Assembly (NCBI RefSeq): GCF_003096415.1
Contig: NZ_QEKH01000032.1
Coordinates: 1-61,611, forward strand
Direction of reading: 5' to 3'
DNA: 61,611 nt
Source: Victivallis vadensis
GTDB taxonomy: Bacteria; Verrucomicrobiota; Lentisphaeria; Victivallales; Victivallaceae
Shown: positions 55,929 through 61,611 of the stretch, one piece after another
Numbering within the stretch: position 1 is the first letter of the stretch
Layout: the number at the start of each line of letters is the position of its first letter
The notes under the pieces: generated by a model
Databases searched by the model: none
The model's input: only the letters and a program-made list of their open reading frames with translations
What the model was told of the DNA's origin: nothing
Translations under genes and position numbers: made by a program

Positions 55929-57397
55929 CTATGGACATCCACAAAATTTACGTTCCGTCGCCGACCGGTGCGAAGTTTCACGCCGACAAACGCGCCATTG
56001 TGAAAGGTCTGATGGGGCCGATCGGTTCCGGGAAATCGGTGGCCTGCATCTTTGAACTGCTGTTCCGGATGCGTGAGCAGGCTCCGAATCGGGAGGGGGT
56101 GCGCCGGTCGCGCTGGGTGATCATCCGCAACACCTACCCGGAACTCAAGGAAACGACGATCAAGACGTTTTCCGAATGGGTTCCTTCCGAATGCTGCCCG
56201 ATTCGTTCCGAAGCGCCGTACAGCGGCACGGCATGGGGGCCGATGGATGACGGCACCACCTATGAGGCGGAATTTCTGTTTCTGGCGCTGGACCGCCCTG
56301 ACGACGTGAAGAAGCTGCTTTCGCTGGAGTGTACCGGCGCATGGATCAACGAAGCGCGCGAAGTGCCGTTGACCATCGTGAACGGCATTCTCGGCCGGAC
56401 GGGCCGTTTCCCGCCGAAAGCCGATGCGCCCACCACCTGGGCTGGGCTGATCATGGATACGAACCCGCCGGACACCGACCACTGGTATTACAAGATGGCG
56501 GAACTGGACAAGCCGGAGGGCTACAGCTTCTACCGCCAGCCGGGCGGCATCCTCGAAGTCGCCGAAGGGGTCTACGCGCCGAACCCGGAGGCCGAAAACA
56601 TCGAGAATCTGCCGCTCGGCTACGACTACTACCTGCGCCAGGCGAAGCCGGGCGTCGATCCGAACTACATCCGCGTGATGCTGATGGCGCAATACGGAAC
56701 GTTGTCGGCGGACCGCCCGGTCTACACGACGTTCAAGGAAAATATCCACGTGGCCGCAAGGCCGCTGGAAATTCACCGGAACCTGCCGCTGTTGCTGGGA
56801 TTCGACTTCGGGCTGACCCCGGCCTGCGTATTCTGCCAGCAGCTCGGCGGACAGCTCCGGGTGCTGCGGGAGCGGTTCAGCGATGATTCCGGCCTGAAAC
56901 AATTCCTGTTGTCGGATGTGATTCCGCTGCTGCGTTCCCCGGAGTTTGCGGGCCTGCCGGTGGAGGCGGTCGGAGATCCGGCGGGAATCCAGCGGGCGCA
57001 GGCCGACGACACCTTGAGCTGCTTCGGTATTCTGGCGATGAACGGCATTCCGGCCAGACCTGCGCCGACGAATGACTTTCAGCCGCGGCGACAGGCGGTG
57101 CTTGACCTGCTGGGGCAGCTGGGGCCGGGCGGCGTTCCGAATCTGGTTCTTGATCCGAGCTGCGAACGATTGCGCAAGGGTTTTATTTCCGGCTACCGGT
57201 TCAACCGCAAGCCGGGTTCGGACGGCACCCTGTTCAAAGATACGCCGGAGAAAAATCAGTACAGCCACATCCATGACGCGCTGCAATACGCCGCGCTGAA
57301 AACCGTCATGCCCGCATTGCGCGAACAGCGGGACCGGATGAACGGCTTTACCGCCCCGCCGCTTCCCGGCGGCAACGGCTGGAACGGGTATTTGTGA
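55925..57397 (+). CDS. Phage large terminase subunit
   Basis: The 490-residue packaging motor has Walker A GPIGSGKS (~31-38), a coupling region IIRNTYPELKETT, and a Walker B-like AWINEAREV. The C-terminal RNase H-like nuclease has LLLGFDFGLTPACV, VGDPAG and YSHIHDALQYA, acidic residues typical for the fold. No portal, protease or capsid gene follows in this window; a toxin-antitoxin pair comes next. Consistent with a satellite or a heavily reduced prophage. Confidence 0.85.
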   Translation: MTMDIHKIYVPSPTGAKFHADKRAIVKGLMGPIGSGKSVACIFELLFRMREQAPNREGVRRSRWVIIRNTYPELKETTIKTFSEWVPSECCPIRSEAPYSGTAWGPMDDGTTYEAEFLFLALDRPDDVKKLLSLECTGAWINEAREVPLTIVNGILGRTGRFPPKADAPTTWAGLIMDTNPPDTDHWYYKMAELDKPEGYSFYRQPGGILEVAEGVYAPNPEAENIENLPLGYDYYLRQAKPGVDPNYIRVMLMAQYGTLSADRPVYTTFKENIHVAARPLEIHRNLPLLLGFDFGLTPACVFCQQLGGQLRVLRERFSDDSGLKQFLLSDVIPLLRSPEFAGLPVEAVGDPAGIQRAQADDTLSCFGILAMNGIPARPAPTNDFQPRRQAVLDLLGQLGPGGVPNLVLDPSCERLRKGFISGYRFNRKPGSDGTLFKDTPEKNQYSHIHDALQYAALKTVMPALREQRDRMNGFTAPPLPGGNGWNGYL

Positions 57398-57416
57398 CAT
57401 ATTTCATGTTCCGGTC

Positions 57417-57454
57417 TTGATATTTTGCCGGAACATTGTACATTATCCTGTACA
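57417..57454 (+). promoter_or_regulatory. YefM/YoeB promoter with two TGTACA operator cores
   Basis: -35 TTGATA at 57417 and -10 TACATT at 57439 (16-base spacer). TGTACA occurs at 57437-57442 and 57449-57454, 12 bases apart centre to centre, covering the -10. This fits the core motif known for YefM operators. An inverted repeat ATGTTCCGG...CCGGAACAT (57406-57436) overlaps upstream. Confidence 0.65.
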
Positions 57455-57468
57455 GAAAGGGGGCATTT

Positions 57469-57738
57469 ATGAATGCGTTGAATTATACGACGGCCCGCAA
57501 AGAGCTGGCGCAGACAATGGAAACGGTTTGCCGGGATAATGCTCCGGTGATTATCACCAAGAACAGAGATTGCGCAGTGGTGATGATTTCGCTGGCGGAC
57601 TACTCCTCTTTGATGGAAACGGACTACCTGTTGCGGAATCCGGCCAATGCCGAACGGCTGCGCAAATCAATCGAGGCTTCCCGGCGCGGTGAAGGCAGGC
57701 GTATGAGCATGGAGGAATTTGAAGAGGCCGGTCGATGA
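57469..57738 (+). CDS. Phd/YefM-family antitoxin
   Basis: The 89-residue antitoxin has the DNA-binding N-terminal YefM fold (LNYTTARKELAQTMETVCRD, APVIITKNRDCAVVMISLADYSSL). A disordered-to-helical toxin-binding tail follows. The ATG at 57469 has AAAGGGGG upstream. Its stop overlaps the toxin start (ATGA). Expected to repress its own operon via the TGTACA sites. Confidence 0.92.
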   Translation: MNALNYTTARKELAQTMETVCRDNAPVIITKNRDCAVVMISLADYSSLMETDYLLRNPANAERLRKSIEASRRGEGRRMSMEEFEEAGR

Positions 57739-57995
57739 AAAATCTGCTGTTCACGCCGGAGGCATGGGAGGATTGGGAATACTGGCTGGACGAATCGCCG
57801 GAAAACGTCAAAAAAATCCGGGAGTTGATTCGTGATTGCCAACGGCATCCGTTTACGGGACTCGGCAAGCCGGAACCGCTGAAACATGCGCTTTCCGGGC
57901 ACTGGTCGCGCCGAATTACGCTGGCTGACCGGATGGTTTACCGGGTGGAGCAGGACTTACTGGTGATCGTAATGCTCCGTTACCACTACAAATAA
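57735..57995 (+). CDS. YoeB-family mRNA interferase toxin
   Basis: The 86-residue Txe/YoeB toxin has LLFTPEAWEDWEYWLD, GKPEPLKHALSGHWSRRI, DRMVYRVE and C-terminal RYHYK. These carry the family's catalytic Glu/Arg/His-Tyr residues. It cleaves ribosome-bound mRNA and is neutralised by the upstream antitoxin. Confidence 0.93.
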   Translation: MKNLLFTPEAWEDWEYWLDESPENVKKIRELIRDCQRHPFTGLGKPEPLKHALSGHWSRRITLADRMVYRVEQDLLVIVMLRYHYK

Positions 57996-58110
57996 AGCGC
58001 TTTATTCCATATAAGCGGGGCCGCTTCCCCCTTTCGTTTTCTGTAAATCGACGGAGGATAGAAAACAGATATAGAAATCCACGGGACGCCGGAAGTAAAT
58101 TACGAATATC

Positions 58111-59016
58111 TCACCGCCAGATGGCAGATTTTTCAAAATCCTCTGGAATCGCCATTGAAATACGGTGTATCATTGGAAATTCGGCAAGAATGGAATAAAA
58201 TCTTGCTTTCCAGTTCGATTGTGGAACGATCACATCCAAAAGCGATTTAAGAATGCACAAAGTAGAGTAAATACGATTGGGGCTTATCGGGTAAGCAGCT
58301 TCATGCCACCTCAAGTCTTTTGCGGGAATCAATGGATTTACGGCGAGTTGACGATTCCACAACCGGCCATGATGCGCGCAAATGTTGCGAACATAGTTCA
58401 GGTTGGTCAGCCAGGATTCAAAAACATGCTCATTACTGCCAAAGGATTTCGCAATAACTTGCTTGTCCTGTTTTTTCATAAGGCGGAAAAGCGTAAGCAT
58501 ATTTCCAAAAGTCATTACCTCAACCGCCATCCACAGTGGAAGTCCATTGGATGTATCGTATGTGCATCGGAAATGCTCCACAAATTCTTCTTTGCTCTTT
58601 TTGGTTTCCGTGTCGATAAAAGAGAGGAGCTCCTGATAGCGAAAAAAATTCAAAGGTTTTGCAAAAGTTGACGTGTTTCTATATGAGAAAGAACCGTATT
58701 TCATAGCAAGGTGATTTACGATTCTCGTCTTTGTGGCAACTTCAACTCGCTCTATCGCATCAATGATACAGAACCGTAATTTGCGGTCAAAACGGTAATA
58801 CTGCCAGCATTGATTGAACGATGTTCCCGGAACATAGTTGTCAGTTCCGTCATTTTTCCGAAATGGGTACAAATAGGCACTGAAACGATAATAACTTACT
58901 GTTTCCAGAACTTGTTGGGCAAATGTCACGTTTTCAATAAGGACACCTCGTTTTTCGAGCAGTGAAACCTGTTCCACAATGCTCAATGCCTGTTTTGAAT
59001 ATAACGCAGTTTCCAT
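58111..59016 (-). CDS. Abi_2 (AbiD/AbiF-like) abortive infection protein
   Basis: The 301-residue protein of the Abi_2 family has YYRFSAYLYPFR at the N-terminus, RKLRFCIIDAIERVEVATKTRIVNHLA in the middle and YVRNICAHHGRLWNR. The last is an R-x4-H HEPN-like catalytic motif of putative RNases. Members stop phage growth by killing or arresting the infected cell. It has GGAGCGGC before the ATG. An intrinsic-terminator-like small RNA (59028-59082) lies immediately upstream on the same strand. Composition is more AT-rich than the core genes. Confidence 0.88.
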   Translation of the reverse strand: METALYSKQALSIVEQVSLLEKRGVLIENVTFAQQVLETVSYYRFSAYLYPFRKNDGTDNYVPGTSFNQCWQYYRFDRKLRFCIIDAIERVEVATKTRIVNHLAMKYGSFSYRNTSTFAKPLNFFRYQELLSFIDTETKKSKEEFVEHFRCTYDTSNGLPLWMAVEVMTFGNMLTLFRLMKKQDKQVIAKSFGSNEHVFESWLTNLNYVRNICAHHGRLWNRQLAVNPLIPAKDLRWHEAAYPISPNRIYSTLCILKSLLDVIVPQSNWKARFYSILAEFPMIHRISMAIPEDFEKSAIWR

Positions 59017-59027
59017 TGCCGCTCCAT

Positions 59028-59082
59028 AAAAAAAACCCCTCGAAGGTTGAGCATCGGCAGAAACCGAGAGGCTTACGAGGGT
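59028..59082 (-). ncRNA. Candidate Abi-associated leader RNA with terminator
   Basis: On the minus strand, outer stem CCCTCG(U)AAG / CUUCGAGGG encloses a small hairpin UCGG-UUUCUG-CCGA. Eight U follow and end 11 bases before the Abi start codon. The ~55-nt element would terminate most transcripts before the gene, or act as a separate small RNA. A weak -10 (TATAGC) lies just upstream; no good -35. Confidence 0.6.
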
Positions 59083-59091
59083 ATGCTATAT

Positions 59092-59283
59092 TTACAGTAG
59101 CCGTTTTATAAATTTTTTCAACATCTTTTCTCTATAAATTCCATCTTTTTTTAGATTTTCTTCTTCAAATGATTTGACTTCAACAACCAATGGCGCTATG
59201 CCACCAACGTGGCTTATTGCCTCATACACCAGTAGAACGATTGTCAACAAAAAGCCGCTCCCCCATTTCGGTGGAAACTATCG
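59092..59283 (-). other. Unassigned open fragment between the DUF262 and Abi genes
   Basis: The minus-strand frame reads ...KWGSGFLLTIVLLVYEAISH and later APLVVEVKSFEEENLKKDG, ending at a TAA at 59092. There is no ATG; a TTG preceded by GGGGGAG could start a ~53-residue protein. The codons look protein-like, so it may be the tail of a lost gene. Confidence 0.3.
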
Positions 59284-60459
59284 GTTGCCTTTGGCGCGGT
59301 TGTGAGTCTTGCAGAGCATCTGACAATTGCGGATGTCTGTTGTTCCGCCTTTGCTCCATGCGGTCACGTGGTCGGCATCCATGTCCTTAAGGTCCCAAAT
59401 CTTTCGGTTGTTATTGTCGTTTCCCAGACTGCACAAAGGGCAGTTTGATTTTCCATCGGCTTTGGCCTTGACCATCTGTTGTTTGTAGACGATTTTTTTT
59501 ACGGCATCGTCAAATACGCGAACTTCCAAAAGTTTTGTGTCGACGCATCCGCCCAGCACATATTCAAAAATCCCTTTGCGGCTTTTGACGTAGGAGTCGG
59601 CATAGAGTTCCTGAACTTTTTTATGAACTTCCTGCGGATTGTAGGCTGTAGTATGATAGATTTCATAGAGGCGGTTCCATTCCAACCCGCACATTTCACT
59701 TTCAACATCGGTGAAAACGCTGTCAATCCAGTCGATGACACTGCAAAAATACGTTTTCAATTCATCTATGCTCTTATCATGCCGATGTGCGCTCATGTAA
59801 TGTTCGACACTCATGCCCTTGGCACTGCTTATCCAGGTCAACGCCGCAGCTAAAAATGCCTGTCGATAGACATCCCCTTTCACATACGCCCGCCACTTCT
59901 GAACATTGGCGTTACGGGAATTGCTGAATTCCTCTTTTGCTTTGGTTACAAACTCTCCACAATAGACGGCGTTATAAATTTCCTGCTGATTCAAGGGAAT
60001 TCCGGCGATATTGATGGTTTTGAACCATTCTTTGATTTCGGCCTCTTCCCCTTCGCATTCATAAATCAGGAGAACCGTATTAAGGATTTTGTCCTGTAAT
60101 TCCTTTGCCAGACCGGAAAAATACTGCTGCATTCCATTAGCGTCCTGAATCGCAAACTTCCCAGTCAGGAAGCGTCCGATGCTGGTAATACGCTGCTGTC
60201 CGTCCAAAACCTCGAAGCGTTTTGTTCCATCGCCGATTACGGTATTGAAATAAATCAACCCCAGCGGATACCCTTTCAGGATAGATTCAATGACGGCAAT
60301 CTCTTTATTTTCTTTGGCGTAGATGTAATTGCGTTGATATTCCGGTTGAATGGTGAGTTTTCCGGCAAGACCGAAAAGCCCTTTTCCTTCCAGCTCATTG
60401 TAAACGAAGCCTTCGCAGATTTGTGCGACTGTGATATCTGTACGCAAAGTCGTATTCAT
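59278..60459 (-). CDS. DUF262 protein with C-terminal HNH nuclease domain
   Basis: The 393-residue protein has an N-terminal ParB/Srx-like DUF262 domain ([37 protein letters not shown]). The C-terminal HNH domain has CPLC (~348), [30 protein letters not shown]. This resembles GmrS/GmrD-like restriction factors. Its ATG overlaps the stop of the adenine methyltransferase gene (ATGA), which suggests a modification/restriction pair. Confidence 0.85.
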   Translation of the reverse strand: MNTTLRTDITVAQICEGFVYNELEGKGLFGLAGKLTIQPEYQRNYIYAKENKEIAVIESILKGYPLGLIYFNTVIGDGTKRFEVLDGQQRITSIGRFLTGKFAIQDANGMQQYFSGLAKELQDKILNTVLLIYECEGEEAEIKEWFKTINIAGIPLNQQEIYNAVYCGEFVTKAKEEFSNSRNANVQKWRAYVKGDVYRQAFLAAALTWISSAKGMSVEHYMSAHRHDKSIDELKTYFCSVIDWIDSVFTDVESEMCGLEWNRLYEIYHTTAYNPQEVHKKVQELYADSYVKSRKGIFEYVLGGCVDTKLLEVRVFDDAVKKIVYKQQMVKAKADGKSNCPLCSLGNDNNNRKIWDLKDMDADHVTAWSKGGTTDIRNCQMLCKTHNRAKGNR

Positions 60460-61610
60460 TGTGTCACCTGCTTTTTCCGAATTAAAATACGTGCATATGG
60501 TTTCGTCGGGATTCCATTTTCCATATAGTACAACTGTCCGTCTCGCAAACTTTTATTAAGTTTTTTAAGTTCTCGATCAAACGGCTTCAACCCCAACTCT
60601 TTACCAGAGTCACCTTCTGCACAGCCCACAATTTCAAACTGTTCCGGACAATATTTATCCAGAAAACTTTTCGGAACCCCCATAATACCATCAAAGTCAT
60701 TGGGAATTGCATCAGTGTAGGCTACCTCAATCGCATCATAATTATCATAATGCCGATATTCATGACCTTTAACATCATTGTGCTTGCTGTATTTTATGTT
60801 GTCAGCCATGCTCATGAGTTCCAGCGGTTGATGGCGGCGTCCGTGGTCGAGATTCGTAAACCAGCGAACACCTTTGACACGAATATATTTCTTCCCATTC
60901 TCGTCAATACGCTGACCGGCGGCTTCCATCGGGTAATAATCGGGAATCCCGAATTCCCGGTCGCCGCTGTGAATACTTTGTCCCAGCCACAATTTATTTT
61001 CCTTGATCAAAGGAAAGACTTCTTTGTAAGTGACCGCATTCATGTTGCCGATGATGACAAATTGCTTTTGTGCTTCAACAATCCATGCCAGAAATTCGCG
61101 GAACAAAGAAAACGGTGGATTGGTGATAATGATATCGGCCTCGTCGCGGAGCGCTTTCACTTCGTCACTGCGAAAATCGCCGTCGCCGGAGAGATAGTTC
61201 CATTCCAGATCATCGATGTCGATTTTCCCGTTTCGATTGGCGTCATGCTCCAAAATAAAAATTTTGCCGTTGGTCCGGCTCCTGTCGGCGTCGTAATTGG
61301 GATTTTCCGTTTCAAACAGGGTCGGTTCCCACTCTTTGATCTGCTTGCTTTCGATGGCGTAGCTGGTGCTGATGAGCTTCTGCAATCCGAAGTTTTCAAA
61401 GTTCTGTGCAAAAAAACGGGTGAAGTTGCTCCACTCGGGATCGTCGCACGGGAGCAGAATGCTCTTGTTTCGGAAAACGTCCGGATCATATTCGATATAA
61501 GCATTGATTTCCGCCTGAATATCCGCATATTGGGTATAGAACTCGTCGTTTTTCGCACTCTTGGCTTTCGTCAGGTTTGTATTTTTCGCCGTCGTATAAT
61601 GTGCGATATG
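60456..61610 (-). CDS. EcoRI-family adenine-specific DNA methyltransferase (5' end beyond window)
   Basis: 384 residues visible; the start is outside the window. The N-terminal part contains [14 protein letters not shown] and [11 protein letters not shown], and then an EF-hand-like loop ([16 protein letters not shown]). The catalytic NPPF motif follows ([19 protein letters not shown]), and a long specificity region ([34 protein letters not shown]). This matches the Adenine_MTase_EcoRI family. It is translationally coupled to the DUF262-HNH gene. Confidence 0.9.
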   Translation of the reverse strand, partial: HIAHYTTAKNTNLTKAKSAKNDEFYTQYADIQAEINAYIEYDPDVFRNKSILLPCDDPEWSNFTRFFAQNFENFGLQKLISTSYAIESKQIKEWEPTLFETENPNYDADRSRTNGKIFILEHDANRNGKIDIDDLEWNYLSGDGDFRSDEVKALRDEADIIITNPPFSLFREFLAWIVEAQKQFVIIGNMNAVTYKEVFPLIKENKLWLGQSIHSGDREFGIPDYYPMEAAGQRIDENGKKYIRVKGVRWFTNLDHGRRHQPLELMSMADNIKYSKHNDVKGHEYRHYDNYDAIEVAYTDAIPNDFDGIMGVPKSFLDKYCPEQFEIVGCAEGDSGKELGLKPFDRELKKLNKSLRDGQLYYMENGIPTKPYARILIRKKQVTQ

Positions 61611-61611
61611 T

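Noticed and set aside
57992-58005. ATAAAGCGCTTTAT palindrome after the YoeB stop as a terminator
   Set aside because: It has no loop and no T run; it may be chance.

Overview
The window looks like a chromosome segment of a member of the Lentisphaerota, most likely a Victivallis-type gut anaerobe. The evidence is a GC-rich backbone, three DUF1559-type pseudopilins ([16 protein letters not shown] leaders with an H-x9-DG-like C-terminal motif) each next to a large secreted polysaccharide-type protein, and the anaerobe set of rubrerythrin, 4Fe-4S aldo/keto reductase and DUF362 protein. This assignment comes from gene content only; there is no rRNA or other phylogenetic marker to confirm it.

Layout. 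1-3000: AT-rich accessory DNA with a P-loop kinase and a hypothetical gene present as two near-identical tandem copies plus a decayed third. 3157-8742: rubrerythrin, then an RsbW-like kinase, a STAS protein, a type I secretion ABC ATPase and its HlyD adaptor in one operon. 8764-15243: cassette 1 (GntR/LacI-type regulator, pseudopilin carrying an in-frame 513-bp insertion, exo-rhamnogalacturonan-lyase-like protein). 15386-24671: housekeeping genes (membrane glycosyltransferase-like, MurQ/GKRP-like, YbaK, DapA), a lipoprotein, a histone-like repeat protein, tRNA-Gln, a GNAT remnant and a patatin/holin pair. 23743-28178: a tightly coupled six-gene operon of four paralogous membrane proteins, a tiny lipoprotein and a methyltransferase. 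28425-34125: glycosidase, aldo/keto reductase, DUF362 protein, DNA ligase. 34241-35345: a 332-bp tandem repeat made almost entirely of small hairpins. 35469-39833: HPr, glutamate dehydrogenase behind a likely sigma-54 promoter, radical SAM protein, Hsp33. 39984-45410: cassette 2 (GntR-solute-binding-protein fusion, hairpin mosaic, pseudopilin, beta-helix protein). 45589-52575: cassette 3 (AraC regulator divergent from a DapA-like aldolase, pseudopilin, LamG/FG-GAP protein and sodium:solute symporter).

52671 to the right edge is an integrated mobile element. It starts at a tRNA-Glu-like 3' fragment (attachment site) next to a tyrosine recombinase. It carries small phage-type genes, a large terminase subunit, a YefM/YoeB toxin-antitoxin pair, an Abi_2 gene with a candidate leader RNA, and a DUF262-HNH protein coupled to an EcoRI-family adenine methyltransferase that runs off the window.

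The three regulator-pseudopilin-secreted-protein cassettes suggest that this organism pairs individual pseudopilins with individual exported polysaccharide-binding or -degrading proteins under local sensors. Together with the hairpin-rich repeats and the membrane-paralog operon, these are the parts most worth following up.
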